From Tessaracoccus sp. MC1679 (GTDB lineage: Bacteria; Actinomycetota; Actinomycetes; Propionibacteriales; Propionibacteriaceae): a stretch of 64,000 nucleotides of DNA. Numbering within the stretch: position 1 is the stretch's first letter; every line of letters begins with the position of its first letter. Positions 37,554 through 47,877 of this stretch are shown piece after piece. The position numbers and the translations under genes were made by a program. The DNA is taken from positions 1 to 64,000 of the forward strand of contig NZ_JACJGB010000006.1 in NCBI RefSeq assembly GCF_014164775.1, read 5' to 3'. The notes beneath the pieces were generated by a model. The model searched no databases. It was not told the DNA's origin and saw only the letters and a list, made by a program, of their open reading frames with translations.

Positions 37554-38666
37554 ATGACCTCGTCATTGACCACTGCGCTGCACAGCCTCCACCTCGCCAC
37601 AGGCGGGAAGATGGTCGAGTTCGCCGGATGGGAGCTGCCCGTGCAGTTCGCCGGGGTGATGCCTGAGCATCTGCACACGCGGGCGCACGCCAGCCTGTTC
37701 GACGTCTCGCACATGGGCCAGGTCCTGGTCCGCCCCGTCTCGGGCTCGATGGAGGACGCTGCCGCGGCCCTGGAGCGGCTGATCCCCTCGAGCATCCTGG
37801 GCCTGGCTGAGCACCGGCAGCGCTACGGCCTGTTCACCGATGAGCGCGGCGGCATCCTCGACGACCTGATGGTCTCCCACCACGGCGACCGGTTCCTGCT
37901 GGTGGTCAACGCCGCCCGGACGGCCCACGACCTTCAATGGCTGGCGCAGCTCGACGGCGTCACCGTCGAACACGTCACCGATCGAGCGCTGCTGGCCCTC
38001 CAGGGCCCGGAGGCCGAGGCGGCCCTCGCCACCCTGATCCCCTCAGTGACGCGGTGCACCTTCATGGACTCCCTTCCCATGGAATGGGACGGCCGCGAGG
38101 TGTGGGTGTCGCGGTCCGGCTACACCGGCGAGGACGGCTTCGAGATCTCGGTGCCCGACACGGATGCCGAGCGGTTCGCCCGCGCCCTCCTCTCCGTCGA
38201 CGGCGTGCTCCCAGCCGGCCTCGGCGCGCGGGACTCGCTGCGGCTGGAGGCCGGCATGCCCCTGTACGGGCACGATCTCTCCCCAGACGTGACCCCCGCG
38301 CAGGCCGCGCTCGGGTGGGCCGTCCCGAAGGTACGCCGCGAAGGTGGGTCACGCTCCGGCGGCTTCCCCGGCGCTGACGTGGTCCTCGCGGAGCTGCGCG
38401 ACGGTGCCCCGCGGGTGCGCCGCGGTCTCCGGCCCGACGGCCGCGCCCCCATCCGGGAGGGCGTGCCGGTTTACGCCGACGACGCGGCCACCGAGCCGAT
38501 CGCCACCGTCACCTCGGGCGGGTTCGGCCCCACCGTCGGCGGCCCCATCGCGATGGCCATGCTCCCCGCGGGCACCGGGCCCACCGTCGTGGCGGAGCTG
38601 CGCGGCAGGCGCGTCCCCGTCTCAGTCGTCGACCTCCCCTTCATCACCCCGTCCTACAAGCGTTGA
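37554..38666 (+). CDS. gcvT: glycine cleavage system aminomethyltransferase (T protein)
   Basis: 370 residues, ATG with GGAAGGGG upstream. Family motifs: [12 protein letters not shown] near residue 23, [25 protein letters not shown] mid-protein, and [20 protein letters not shown]. It transfers the methylene group from the H protein's aminomethyl-lipoyl arm to tetrahydrofolate, releasing ammonia. It is first of gcvT-gcvH-gcvP behind a glycine riboswitch. The L protein (lipoamide dehydrogenase) is not in the operon. Confidence 0.96.
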   Translation: MTSSLTTALHSLHLATGGKMVEFAGWELPVQFAGVMPEHLHTRAHASLFDVSHMGQVLVRPVSGSMEDAAAALERLIPSSILGLAEHRQRYGLFTDERGGILDDLMVSHHGDRFLLVVNAARTAHDLQWLAQLDGVTVEHVTDRALLALQGPEAEAALATLIPSVTRCTFMDSLPMEWDGREVWVSRSGYTGEDGFEISVPDTDAERFARALLSVDGVLPAGLGARDSLRLEAGMPLYGHDLSPDVTPAQAALGWAVPKVRREGGSRSGGFPGADVVLAELRDGAPRVRRGLRPDGRAPIREGVPVYADDAATEPIATVTSGGFGPTVGGPIAMAMLPAGTGPTVVAELRGRRVPVSVVDLPFITPSYKR

Positions 38667-38677
38667 GGAGACCAGCC

Positions 38678-39040
38678 ATGATCAAGTACACCAAGAGTCA
38701 CGAATGGATCGACACCACCGGGCCCGAGTTCGCCGTCGGCATCACGGAGTACGCCGCCAACGAGTTGGGCGAGATCGTCTTCATCGAGCTGCCCGAGGTG
38801 GGTACCGAGGTGACCGCGGGGATCGAGGTGGTGGTCATCGAGTCCGTCAAGGCGGCCTCCGAGATCATGTCGCCGCTGAGCGGGGTGGTGACCGCCGTCA
38901 ACGAGGAGCTCACCGACAATCCCGCGCTCGTCAACGAGGACGCGGAGGGCACCTGGTTCTTCCGGGTGGCGCCGTCGGATCCCTCCGAGGCCGAGGAGTT
39001 CCTCGACGAGGTCGCCTATGCGGCGCACATCGGCGCATGA
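38678..39040 (+). CDS. gcvH: glycine cleavage system H protein
   Basis: 120 residues from ATG 38678 with GAGGAG upstream; an in-frame start five codons earlier overlaps gcvT. The lipoylated lysine is residue 58 in IESVKAASE. The flanking fold ([20 protein letters not shown] at the N-terminus, [20 protein letters not shown] later) is standard. It shuttles intermediates between the P, T and L proteins. Its stop overlaps the gcvP start (ATGA). Confidence 0.96.
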   Translation: MIKYTKSHEWIDTTGPEFAVGITEYAANELGEIVFIELPEVGTEVTAGIEVVVIESVKAASEIMSPLSGVVTAVNEELTDNPALVNEDAEGTWFFRVAPSDPSEAEEFLDEVAYAAHIGA

Positions 39041-41868
39041 CGGGGGCCTGGCAGAGGGTCGACTACAACCCCGACGACTTCGCTCACCGTCGCCACATCG
39101 GCCCCAGCCCGGCAGAGATGCAGCGGATGCTCGAGGCCATCGGTGTCGACTCCCTCGATGAGCTCATCGATCAGACCATCCCTGAGGGGCTGCGCCAGTC
39201 TGAGCCCCTCACCTGGGAGCCACTGACCGAATACCGGCTGACCCAGAAGCTGCGCGCCGTCGCGGCCAGGAACCAGGTGGCCACCTCCCTGATCGGCCAG
39301 GGCTACTACGGCACCGTGACGCCACCGGCGATCCAGCGCAACGTGCTGGAGAACCCGGCCTGGTACACGGCATACACGCCCTACCAGCCCGAGATCGCGC
39401 AGGGCAGGCTCGAGGCGCTGCTCAACTTCCAGACCATGGTGGAGGACCTGACAGGGCTGCCCATCGCCAACGCCAGCCTGCTGGACGAGGCCACCGCAGC
39501 CGCCGAGGCCATGGGCATGGCCAAGCGGACCGCCAAGTCCAAGAGCTCGCGGTTCTTCGCGGCCGAGGACCTGCACCCGCAGGTGCTCGCGGTCCTCGCC
39601 ACGCGCGCCGAGCCCCTGGGCATCGAGCTCGTGACCGGCCCGGCGGAGGACTTCGTCGCCGACGACCTGTGCGGCGCGATCTTCGCCCACCCCGGTACCC
39701 ACGGCCACGTGCGTGACCTCACCGCGCAGTGCTCCGCGCTGCGCGCCGCGGGCGCGGTGTCCATCGTGGCCACGGACCTGCTGGCCCTCTGCGTGGTGAA
39801 GGAACCCGGCGCCATGGGCGCCGACATCGCCATCGGATCGGCGCAGCGGTTCGGTGTGCCGATGGGATTCGGAGGCCCACACGCCGCGTTCATGTCCTGC
39901 CGAGACGACCTGAAGCGCGCCATGCCCGGGCGGCTCGTCGGCGTCTCCGTCGACGCGGCGGGCACCCGTGCCTACCGGCTCGCCCTCCAGACCCGCGAGC
40001 AGCACATCCGCCGCGAGAAGGCCACCTCCAACGTGTGCACAGCCCAGGCGCTGCTGGCGGTGATGGCCTCGTTCTACGCCGTGTTCCACGGTCCCCTCGG
40101 GCTCAGGGCCATCGCCCAGCGCACGCACCTGATGGCCGCCACGCTGGCAGCCACGCTCAGGGCCAACGGCGCTGAGGTGGAGCCTCGGCACTTCTTCGAC
40201 ACCATCACCGTGCGGGTCGGCGTGGGCCAGTCCGGGATCCTGGCCGCAGCCGAGCAGCGGGGCATCAACCTGCGCCGGGTCGGCCGGAGCCGGGTGGGCA
40301 TCTCCGTCGACGAGACCACGGACCTCGACGTCGTGTGGCGGGTGCTGGACGCGTTCGGCATCGACGAGCGGCCGGACCTGGGCGAGGAGCCCGCCATCCC
40401 CGACGAGCTGCTGCGCACCAGCGACTACCTGACGCATCCGGTCTTCCACATGAACCGGGCCGAGTCGGAGATGATGCGCTACATGCGGCGCCTCAGCGAC
40501 CGCGACCTGGCGCTCGACCGGGCGATGATCCCGCTCGGCTCGTGCACGATGAAGCTCAACGCCGCCGCCGAGATGATGCCACTCACCTGGCCGGAGTTCG
40601 GGGCCCTGCACCCCTACGCGCCCTCGCACCAGGCCGCCGGGTACGCGGAGATGGTGGCGGACCTGGAGCAGAAGCTGTGCGCGATCACCGGCTACGACGC
40701 GTTCTCCATGCAGCCCAATTCGGGCGCCCAGGGCGAGTACGCGGGACTGTTGACCATCGCCGCGTACCACCGTGCACGCGGTGAGCGGCGCGACGTGTGC
40801 CTCATCCCCACCTCTGCCCACGGCACGAATCCCGCCTCCGCGCAGATGGCGGGGATGAAGGTGGTGGCGGTCAAGGCCACCGCAGATGGCGAGATCGACG
40901 TCGACGACTTCCGCGCGAAGGCTGCCGCCGCCGGGGAGGCGCTCGCGGCGGTGATGATCACCTACCCGTCGACGCACGGCGTGTTCGAGGAGTCGGTGCG
41001 ACAGGTGTGCGACATCACCCACGAGTTCGGCGGGCAGGTCTACATCGACGGCGCCAACATGAACGCGATGGTGGGCCTGGTACGGCCGGGCGACATCGGC
41101 GGCGACGTGAGCCATCTCAACCTGCACAAGACCTTCGCCATCCCCCACGGCGGCGGCGGCCCCGGCATGGGTCCCATCGGCGTGAAGAGCCACCTGGTGG
41201 AGCACCTTCCCTCGGATCCGCGCACCGGTGAGGCGGGGGCGGTGTCGGCCGCTCCGCTGGGCTCGGCGTCGATCCTGCTCATCTCGTGGGCCTACATCCT
41301 GCTCATGGGCGGGGCCGGCCTGACCCAGGCCACGCGGGTGGCCATCCTGAGCGCCAACTACCTTGCCACCCGGCTCGGCGGGGCCTTCCCCATCCTCTAC
41401 CGCGGGGCCCGGGGCCGCGTCGCGCACGAGTGCATCCTGGATCCGCGGGAGTACGCCCACCACGGGATCACCGTCGACGACATCGCCAAGCGCCTGGTGG
41501 ACCACGGCTTCCACGCCCCCACCATGTCGTTCCCGGTGCCGGGCACCCTCATGGTGGAACCCACCGAGTCCGAGACCCTGGCCGAACTGGACCGGTTCGT
41601 CACCGCGATGCTGGACATCGCCCGCGAGGCCGACGTGGTGGTCGCGGGCGGCATGAGCGCTGAGGAATCCCCGCTCAGGCGCGCCCCGCACACCGCCCAG
41701 GACCTGGTGGGCGAGTGGGACCGGCCGTACTCCAGGGAGCAGGGATGCTTCCCGCCGGGCGCGTTCCGGGTGGACAAGTACTGGCCCCCCGTCGGCCGGG
41801 TGGACAACGCCTACGGCGACCGGAACCTGGTCTGCGCCTGCCCTCCCTGGGAGGGGACCGACGCCTGA
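39037..41868 (+). CDS. gcvP: glycine dehydrogenase (decarboxylating), P protein
   Basis: 943 residues from ATG 39037, which overlaps the gcvH stop. It is a single-chain (fused alpha/beta) P protein. The N-terminal half begins [19 protein letters not shown]. The C-terminal catalytic half has the pyridoxal-phosphate lysine in [17 protein letters not shown] near residue 697 and [15 protein letters not shown]. It decarboxylates glycine and loads the aminomethyl group on GcvH. A large antisense open frame over the same region is a GC-bias shadow. Confidence 0.97.
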   Translation: MTGAWQRVDYNPDDFAHRRHIGPSPAEMQRMLEAIGVDSLDELIDQTIPEGLRQSEPLTWEPLTEYRLTQKLRAVAARNQVATSLIGQGYYGTVTPPAIQRNVLENPAWYTAYTPYQPEIAQGRLEALLNFQTMVEDLTGLPIANASLLDEATAAAEAMGMAKRTAKSKSSRFFAAEDLHPQVLAVLATRAEPLGIELVTGPAEDFVADDLCGAIFAHPGTHGHVRDLTAQCSALRAAGAVSIVATDLLALCVVKEPGAMGADIAIGSAQRFGVPMGFGGPHAAFMSCRDDLKRAMPGRLVGVSVDAAGTRAYRLALQTREQHIRREKATSNVCTAQALLAVMASFYAVFHGPLGLRAIAQRTHLMAATLAATLRANGAEVEPRHFFDTITVRVGVGQSGILAAAEQRGINLRRVGRSRVGISVDETTDLDVVWRVLDAFGIDERPDLGEEPAIPDELLRTSDYLTHPVFHMNRAESEMMRYMRRLSDRDLALDRAMIPLGSCTMKLNAAAEMMPLTWPEFGALHPYAPSHQAAGYAEMVADLEQKLCAITGYDAFSMQPNSGAQGEYAGLLTIAAYHRARGERRDVCLIPTSAHGTNPASAQMAGMKVVAVKATADGEIDVDDFRAKAAAAGEALAAVMITYPSTHGVFEESVRQVCDITHEFGGQVYIDGANMNAMVGLVRPGDIGGDVSHLNLHKTFAIPHGGGGPGMGPIGVKSHLVEHLPSDPRTGEAGAVSAAPLGSASILLISWAYILLMGGAGLTQATRVAILSANYLATRLGGAFPILYRGARGRVAHECILDPREYAHHGITVDDIAKRLVDHGFHAPTMSFPVPGTLMVEPTESETLAELDRFVTAMLDIAREADVVVAGGMSAEESPLRRAPHTAQDLVGEWDRPYSREQGCFPPGAFRVDKYWPPVGRVDNAYGDRNLVCACPPWEGTDA

Positions 41869-41882
41869 GCCTGACGGCTCAG
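41865..41882. terminator. hairpin over the gcvP and coaE stop codons
   Basis: CTGAGCC-TGAC-GGCTCAG is a perfect 7-bp stem with a 4-nt loop. It spans both stop codons of the convergent genes gcvP and coaE, which are only 10 bp apart. No U-tract follows, so it is a plausible but weak shared terminator. Confidence 0.45.
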
Positions 41883-42475
41883 CCGCTGAGGGCGACGAGG
41901 GCGGGCCACAGGGCCTCCACCTGACGCACGGTGGAGGCCTGGTCCCCCGAGTTGTCGATCACCCAATCCGCCGCCGCGCGCCGGTCCGCCCGCGACGCCT
42001 GGACCCGGACCCTGGCCCACGCTCGGTCCAGGCTCAGGTTGTTGCGCTGCATCAACCGCCTGACCTGGGTCTCGGTGGGCACGTCAACGCAGATGATGTG
42101 GTCGAAGGCCTTGTCCAGGCCGGTCTCGACCAGCAGCGGAATCACCTGGACCGCCACCGTGCCTGGCGGGGCGGCTGCCACCAGCTCGTCGGCGCGCTGC
42201 CGCACGAGCGGATGGACGATGGCGTTGAGGTCCGAGCGGGCCTCGTCGTCGACGAACACCAGGTCGCCCAGCTTGGTGCGGTCCAGCGTCCCGTCGGCGT
42301 TCAGCATCCCGGAGCCGAAGCGCTCAACGATGCGGTGCAGCCCATCGGTGCCGGGCTCCACCACCTCCCGGGCGACAAGATCCGAGTCGATCACGACGGC
42401 GCCCAGGCGGGCGAGCTCGTCGGCCACCATGGACTTGCCCGAGGCGATCCCGCCGGTCAAAGCGATGCGTGCCAT
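41879..42475 (-). CDS. coaE: dephospho-CoA kinase
   Basis: 198 residues. The P-loop GGIASGKS is at residues 8-15. DSDLVAREVVEPG, the lid region FVDDEARSDLNAIVHPLVR and VIPLLVETGLDK are as in CoaE. It phosphorylates the ribose 3' hydroxyl of dephospho-CoA, the last step of CoA synthesis. There is no C-terminal GrpB (UPF0157) domain, which some actinobacterial CoaE proteins carry. It is next to rpsA as in other actinobacteria. Confidence 0.95.
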   Translation of the reverse strand: MARIALTGGIASGKSMVADELARLGAVVIDSDLVAREVVEPGTDGLHRIVERFGSGMLNADGTLDRTKLGDLVFVDDEARSDLNAIVHPLVRQRADELVAAAPPGTVAVQVIPLLVETGLDKAFDHIICVDVPTETQVRRLMQRNNLSLDRAWARVRVQASRADRRAAADWVIDNSGDQASTVRQVEALWPALVALSG

Positions 42476-42534
42476 GGCCCGATGCTACTGGGGTTAGGCT
42501 GGATGCACGATCATCCCACCTCAGGAGGTAAATC

Positions 42535-42690
42535 ATGGCAAGGATTCTGTGGATCGTGTTCGCAGTCATCATCGCACTCTGGCTCATCGGGCTGATCGCC
42601 AAGGTGGCGGGCGGGTTCATTCATCTGCTGCTGCTGGTGGCCCTGGCCATCCTCGTCTACAACCTGATCACCGGCCGGCGCGCACTCTGA
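42535..42690 (+). CDS. small membrane protein, lmo0937-like
   Basis: 51 residues with a textbook AGGAGG site 7 bp before ATG 42535. The chain is almost all membrane: a first segment (ILWIVFAVIIALWLIGLI) followed by GGFIHLLLLVALAILVYNLI and a basic tail GRRAL. Size and pattern match the lmo0937/DUF5670 family of tiny membrane proteins, often stress-induced, function unknown. It is a lone gene between coaE (divergent) and rpsA (convergent), ended by a strong hairpin. Confidence 0.8.
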   Translation: MARILWIVFAVIIALWLIGLIAKVAGGFIHLLLLVALAILVYNLITGRRAL

Positions 42691-42695
42691 CAAAG

Positions 42696-42736
42696 CAAGG
42701 AGCCGCCCCCTCTCATCGAGAGGGGGCGGCTCCTTG
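42696..42736. terminator. bidirectional terminator between small membrane gene and rpsA
   Basis: A perfect 19-bp stem: the left arm starts CAAGGAGCCGCC and the right arm ends GGCGGCTCCTTG, with a 3-nt loop ATC. It lies 5 bp after the small plus-strand gene and 10 bp after the minus-strand rpsA, so it serves both. It is the strongest terminator-like hairpin in the window. Confidence 0.85.
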
Positions 42737-42746
42737 ATGCTACGAG

Positions 42747-44186
42747 TCAGCGACCGCCGGTGAGCTTGTCCCGCAGTGCCTGCAGGGTCTCATCCGAGGC
42801 GAGCTCGCCGGAGCCCTCGGACTCGGTGGTGTAGCCAGCAGCCGCAACCGTGGCCGCATCGCGGTCCGCGGTCTCGGCCGATTCGACCTGACGCTTGTGG
42901 GTCTCCCACAGGGCGTGCGCCTGGGCGTACTGGGCCTCCCAAGCAGCGCGCTGCTCGTCGAAGCCTTCCTTCCAGTCGTTGGTCTCCGGATCGAAGCCCT
43001 CGGGGTAAATGTAGTTGCCCTGGTCGTCGTAGGACGCCTGCATGCCGTAGAGCAGCGGATCGAAGTCGTCAGCTGCGACGTCGACGCCCTCGTTGGCCTG
43101 CTTCAGCGACAGCGAGACGCGACGGCGCTCCAAGTCGATGTCGATGACCTTGACCATGCGGTCGTCGCCCACGGAGACAACCTGCTCGGGGATCTCCACG
43201 TGACGCTCGGCCAGCTCGGAGACGTGCACCAGGCCCTCGATGCCCTCGCCGACCCGCACGAACGCGCCGAACGGAACGAGCTTGGTGACCTTGCCGGGGA
43301 CGATCTGCCCGATCTGGTGCAGGCGGGCGAACGTCTGCCACGGATCTTCCTGGGTGGCCTTCAGCGACAGGGAGACGCGCTCACGATCCATGTCCACCTC
43401 GAGCACCTCGACGGTGACGGGCATGCCCACCTCGACCACCTCGTTGGGGTGATCGATGTGCTTCCAGGAGAGCTCGGAGACGTGCACGAGGCCGTCGACT
43501 CCGCCGAGATCGACGAAGGCGCCGAAGTTGACGATCGAGGACACGACACCCTTGCGGATCTGGCCCTTCTGCAGCTGCGTGAGGAACGTCTGGCGCACCT
43601 CGGACTGCGTCTGCTCCAGGTAGGCGCGGCGGGACAGGACCACGTTGTTGCGGTTCTTGTCCAGCTCGATGATCTTGGCCTCGAGCTCCATGCCCACGTA
43701 GGGCTGAAGGTCGCGGACGCGCCGCATCTCGACAAGCGAGGCGGGAAGGAAGCCGCGGAGGCCGATGTCGACGATGAGGCCGCCCTTGACCACCTCGATG
43801 ACGTGGCCGGTGACGACGCCGTCCTCTTCCTTGACCTTCTCGATCGTGCCCCAGGCGCGCTCGTACTGAGCCCGCTTCTTGGACAGGATGAGGCGACCCT
43901 CCTTGTCCTCCTTCTGCTGAACGAGGGCCTCGATCACATCGCCGACCTGGACCACGTCGAACGGGTCCACATCGTGCTTGATGGAGAGTTCCTTGGAGGG
44001 GATGACGCCTTCGGTCTTGTAACCGATATCGAGCAGGACCTCGTCCCGGTCGACTTTGACGACGGTGCCAGAGACAATGTCTCCGTCGTTGAAGTACTTG
44101 ATGGTGGCGTCGACCGCGGCCATGAAGGCCTCTGGGGTGCCGTAGTCATCGACCGTAACGGTCGGTGCCTCAGTGGAGGAGGTCAT
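42747..44186 (-). CDS. rpsA: 30S ribosomal protein S1
   Basis: 479 residues from ATG 44186 (MTSSTEAPTVTVDDYGTPEAF). The frame stays open 30 codons upstream, without family similarity. Four S1 RNA-binding repeats are visible, with starts near residues 32 (GDIVSGTVVKVDRDEVL), 117, 202 (GVVSSIVNFGAFVDLGGVDG) and 287 (GKVTKLVPFGAFVRVGEGIEG). A C-terminal acidic/serine tail follows. It binds mRNA at the ribosome entry. Four repeats, fewer than the six of E. coli, is normal for actinobacteria. Confidence 0.96.
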   Translation of the reverse strand: MTSSTEAPTVTVDDYGTPEAFMAAVDATIKYFNDGDIVSGTVVKVDRDEVLLDIGYKTEGVIPSKELSIKHDVDPFDVVQVGDVIEALVQQKEDKEGRLILSKKRAQYERAWGTIEKVKEEDGVVTGHVIEVVKGGLIVDIGLRGFLPASLVEMRRVRDLQPYVGMELEAKIIELDKNRNNVVLSRRAYLEQTQSEVRQTFLTQLQKGQIRKGVVSSIVNFGAFVDLGGVDGLVHVSELSWKHIDHPNEVVEVGMPVTVEVLEVDMDRERVSLSLKATQEDPWQTFARLHQIGQIVPGKVTKLVPFGAFVRVGEGIEGLVHVSELAERHVEIPEQVVSVGDDRMVKVIDIDLERRRVSLSLKQANEGVDVAADDFDPLLYGMQASYDDQGNYIYPEGFDPETNDWKEGFDEQRAAWEAQYAQAHALWETHKRQVESAETADRDAATVAAAGYTTESEGSGELASDETLQALRDKLTGGR

Positions 44187-44389
44187 GTAGTAAGGGCTCC
44201 GAAAGTGAATGACAGTGCACAGCAGCCCTGCCGAAACGCGCGGTCCCCACTCCGTCCGAGGGATCGCAGGCCACAATGCCTCCCCAGCCTAGCTTTGATG
44301 GGGTTCAGGAGCAACCTGGGTCAGTCCCTGCCACGGTGGGTTGTCCACAGGGCTTCTCGCCGGTCGTGGGCGCTGCCTAAGCTTGGTGT

Positions 44390-45160
44390 GTGACCACTCC
44401 TCCGCAGCAGTCGCGCTCGCGCCTCCCCCTGCTCATCGTCCTTGCCGCGGCGCTCGTGGTCGTTGCGCTGATCGCGCTGATGATTCCCAGGGGCGAGGAC
44501 ACTGACGCCCTCCCCGTCCCGGCCACCTCCACGCCCGTCCCCGCCGCCTCCGCGCGGCCCTCGCCGTCGACGGCTCCCCCGACGCCCTCCGTCAGCCCCT
44601 CTCCCCTGCCGGCGAGCTCCTCTCCGGCTGCCGGGCCCCCCACCCTCGGCACCGCGACGCCTGACTGCACGGATCCGGCCGCCGGCTTTGTCCCAACCCG
44701 CTTCGCGATCCCGGCCGTCGGTGCTGACGAGCCCGTGGTCTCGCTCAACCTCGACGAAGACGGCAACATAGCCGCGCCGCCCAAGGACGAACCGCGAACC
44801 GCGTCCTGGTGGAACGCCGGCCCGATGCCCGGCGGCGACGCGGGGAAGGCCCTCCTCTCCATCCACACGTACCGCACGGGCAAGGCGTTGGGCAACGAGC
44901 TGTACGCCGGCGGTGAGCCGCAGCTCGTGGCCGGGGACCTGATCAAGCTGTACGGCGACGACGGCGTGGTCCAGTGCTACGAGTTCACCAGCTCCACCAA
45001 GGTGTGGGTGGCGGACTACGACCCGAACTCCGACGTGATGGTGGACTTCGAGGGAGCCCCGCAGCTGGCCATCATCATCTGCTGGGACTACAACCGCTCC
45101 AGCGGGGAGTGGGACTCGCGGATCTTCTTCTACGGCACGCCGGTCAGCGCCTCGGCCTGA
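44390..45160 (+). CDS. class F-like sortase
   Basis: 256 residues from GTG 44390. An N-terminal membrane anchor (LPLLIVLAAALVVVALIALMI) is followed by a long proline/serine/threonine stretch (about residues 40-95) and a sortase beta-barrel. Catalytic candidates are H in LSIHTYR, C in IIICWDYN and R in EWDSRIFFYG, in the correct order. Sortases cleave cell-wall sorting signals and attach proteins to peptidoglycan or pili. No substrate with an LPxTG-type signal is nearby, so its target is unknown. A TAAGCT hexamer 6 bp before the start hints at a leaderless message. Confidence 0.8.
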   Translation: MTTPPQQSRSRLPLLIVLAAALVVVALIALMIPRGEDTDALPVPATSTPVPAASARPSPSTAPPTPSVSPSPLPASSSPAAGPPTLGTATPDCTDPAAGFVPTRFAIPAVGADEPVVSLNLDEDGNIAAPPKDEPRTASWWNAGPMPGGDAGKALLSIHTYRTGKALGNELYAGGEPQLVAGDLIKLYGDDGVVQCYEFTSSTKVWVADYDPNSDVMVDFEGAPQLAIIICWDYNRSSGEWDSRIFFYGTPVSASA

Positions 45161-45163
45161 TCC

Positions 45164-47839
45164 TCAGTGGGCCGCCGACTGCCACGAATCGCCCACCCCA
45201 ACGGAGACTTCCAGCGGAACCGCAAGGCTGAACGCACCCGTCATCTCCGCCTGGACCAGGTCAGTCAACCGCTCGCGTTCGCCTGGGGCCACCTCGAACA
45301 CGAGCTCGTCGTGGACCTGGAGGAGCATGCGGCTGGCCAGTCCCTCCGCCTCGATGGCCCGCGCCACGTTGATCATCGCCACCTTGATCACGTCAGCCGC
45401 GGACCCCTGGATGGGTGAGTTGAGCGCGGCCCGTTCCGCCATCTCCCGGCGCTGCCGGTTGGTGGTGGTGAGGTCCGGCAGGTATCGGCGTCGGCCGAGC
45501 ATCGTCTCGGTGAAGCCCCGCTTGCGGGCCTCCTCCACGACGGCGGCCAGGTACTCGCGCACGCCCCCGACCCGCGTGAAGTAGTCCTCCATCAGGGTCT
45601 TGGCCTCGCCCACCGAGATCTTGAGCTGGTTGGACAGGCCGAAGGCACTCAGCCCGTAGGCCAACCCGTAGTTCATGGCCTTGATCTTGGCGCGCATCTC
45701 CCCGGTGACGTCCTGCGGCTCCACGCGGAACACCAGCGAGGCCATCTCGTTGTGGAAGTCGCGACCGGAGGTGAACGCCTCGATCAGGCCCTCGTCGCCG
45801 CTGGCGTGGGCCATCAGCCGCATCTCGATCTGCGAGTAGTCCGCCGACATCAGCGACTCGAACCCCGCCCCCGGCACGAACGCGGAACGGATCTGGCGCC
45901 CCATGGAGGTGCGGATGGGGATGTTCTGCAGGTTGGGATCCGTCGAGGACAGCCGGCCGGTGGCCGCGATGGTCTGCACGTAGGTGGTGTGGATGCGGCC
46001 GTCGTCGCCGATGGCGGCCAGCAGCCCGTCGACGGTCTGGCGCAGCCGGATCTGGTCGCGGTGGGCCAACAGGTGACCCAGGAAGGGATGCTCGGTCTTG
46101 ACGAACAGCGACTCCAGGGCATCGGCGTCGGTGGTGTAGCCGGACTTCGTCTTGCGGGTCTTGGGCATGCCCAGCTCGTCGAACAGCACGGACTGCAGCT
46201 GCTTGGGGGAGCCGAGGTTCACCTCGTGCCCCAGCACGTCGAAGGCCGCCTGCTGAGCGGCCGCGACGGCGCCGTCGAACTCATCGCGGAGGGCCTGCAG
46301 CCGGGCGATGTTCACGGCCACACCCACCCGCTCCATCGTCGCCAGGGTCCGTTGGAGCGGAAGCTCGACGTCGGCCATCAGGGCCGCCGCGTTGCGCTCC
46401 ATCAGCTGGCCTTCCAGCGCCTCGGCCAGGTCGAAGACGGCCCGAGCAAGCAGGAGCGCCCGCTCCATGGACCCGTCGTCGGGCTCGCCGAAGTCCAGCG
46501 TCGCCTGCGCGTCGTCCGGGGCCATGGGCTCTGCGGAGAGGTCGCGCTGCAGGTAGCGCACAACCAGGTCCCCCAAGTCGTAGGTCCGCTGGTCCGGGCG
46601 CAGCAGGTAGGCCGCCAGGAGGGTGTCCTGCGCGACGCCGACCAGATCCCATCCGCGGGCCCAGCACGCCAGGGTGGGTCCCTTGGCTTCGTGCACCAGC
46701 TTCCCGCGCGACGGGTCCGCCAGCCAGGCGGCAAGCGCGGCGTCGTCATCGGGGGTGAGGTCTGCCGTGTCCACATAGGCTCCGGCACCGTCGGCGGCTG
46801 CCAGCGCCAGCGCCGTGACGTCCCCGGTGCCGCCGCCCCAGCGACCCACCAGGTGCAGCGCGGTGCGCTCCGTGGCGTGGGCGTCGAGCCAGGCAGCGAC
46901 CTCACCCTCCGCCAGACGGTCCCCCTGCACAGCGAAGCTCTCGGTGGCCACGGGCTCGGCGGGCGCCAGGTCCAGGAGCCGCTCGCGCAGCACCCGGAAC
47001 TCGAGCGCGTCGAAGAGCTGGTGCACCCGCTCGCGGTCCCACTCGTGGCGGGCGGTGGCGTCGAGGGTGATGTCGAGGTCGAGGTCGCGGACGAGCGCGT
47101 TGAGTCGGCGGTTGCGCACCACGCCGTCGAGGTGGGCGCGGAACGACTCCCCCGCCTTGCCAGGCACCTGCTCGGCCCGGGCGACGAGGTTGTCCAGGCC
47201 GTCGAACTGGTCCAGCCACTTGGCTGCGGTCTTCGGGCCGACGCCCGGGACGCCTGGGAGGTTGTCGCTGGTCTCGCCGACGAGCGCGGCGAGCTCCGGG
47301 TATCGACTGGGGGCAACCAGGTACTTCTCGGTGACGGTCGCGGGGGTCATCCGGGCGAGGTCGGAGACCCCCTTGCGGGGATAGAGCACGGTGACGTGGT
47401 CGGTGACCAGCTGCATGGCGTCCCGGTCCCCCGAGACGATGAAGACGTCGTAACCTTCCGCCTCAGCCTTCGTCGAGAGCGACGCGATGATGTCGTCGGC
47501 CTCATAGCCCGGCATCTCCAGGTAGGGCACGTTGAGCGCGTCGAGGACGTCCTTGACAAGCGCCACCTGCCCCTTGAACTCCTCGGGTGACTTGGCGCGG
47601 TTGGCCTTGTACTCCGGGTACTGCTCAGTCCGGAACGACTCCCGCGCCACGTCGAACGCCACCACCAGATGCGTGGGCTGCTCGTCGCGCAGCACATTGA
47701 TCAGCATCGAGGTGAAGCCGAACACCGCGTTGGTGTGTTGCCCCGTCGTGGTGGCGAAATTCTCCACGGGCAGCGCAAAGAAAGCGCGGTAGGCCACCGA
47801 ATGGCCATCGATCAACAGCAGCTTGCCCGAGTCAGTCAC
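45164..47839 (-). CDS. polA: DNA polymerase I
   Basis: 891 residues from GTG 47839. The N-terminal 5' nuclease domain (about 1-290) has LLIDGHSVAYRAFFAL, VSGDRDAMQLV and the helix-hairpin-helix GVPGVGPKTA. The middle proofreading domain is present but degenerate: the D-x-E of exonuclease motif I is not found, and motif II reads HEAKGPTL without its aspartate. The C-terminal polymerase domain has motif A SADYSQIEMRLMAHASGD, motif B and motif C LQVHDELVFEV. It should fill gaps and remove primers without 3'-5' proofreading, as in mycobacteria. Confidence 0.96.
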   Translation of the reverse strand: MTDSGKLLLIDGHSVAYRAFFALPVENFATTTGQHTNAVFGFTSMLINVLRDEQPTHLVVAFDVARESFRTEQYPEYKANRAKSPEEFKGQVALVKDVLDALNVPYLEMPGYEADDIIASLSTKAEAEGYDVFIVSGDRDAMQLVTDHVTVLYPRKGVSDLARMTPATVTEKYLVAPSRYPELAALVGETSDNLPGVPGVGPKTAAKWLDQFDGLDNLVARAEQVPGKAGESFRAHLDGVVRNRRLNALVRDLDLDITLDATARHEWDRERVHQLFDALEFRVLRERLLDLAPAEPVATESFAVQGDRLAEGEVAAWLDAHATERTALHLVGRWGGGTGDVTALALAAADGAGAYVDTADLTPDDDAALAAWLADPSRGKLVHEAKGPTLACWARGWDLVGVAQDTLLAAYLLRPDQRTYDLGDLVVRYLQRDLSAEPMAPDDAQATLDFGEPDDGSMERALLLARAVFDLAEALEGQLMERNAAALMADVELPLQRTLATMERVGVAVNIARLQALRDEFDGAVAAAQQAAFDVLGHEVNLGSPKQLQSVLFDELGMPKTRKTKSGYTTDADALESLFVKTEHPFLGHLLAHRDQIRLRQTVDGLLAAIGDDGRIHTTYVQTIAATGRLSSTDPNLQNIPIRTSMGRQIRSAFVPGAGFESLMSADYSQIEMRLMAHASGDEGLIEAFTSGRDFHNEMASLVFRVEPQDVTGEMRAKIKAMNYGLAYGLSAFGLSNQLKISVGEAKTLMEDYFTRVGGVREYLAAVVEEARKRGFTETMLGRRRYLPDLTTTNRQRREMAERAALNSPIQGSAADVIKVAMINVARAIEAEGLASRMLLQVHDELVFEVAPGERERLTDLVQAEMTGAFSLAVPLEVSVGVGDSWQSAAH

Positions 47840-47877
47840 ACCGGCGAGCCTACCGAAGGTGTGGAAGAGTGCGGCCC

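Noticed and set aside
39016-41691. 891-residue minus-strand frame over gcvP
   Set aside because: Antisense shadow; gcvP is clearly the coding strand with its pyridoxal-phosphate lysine motif.
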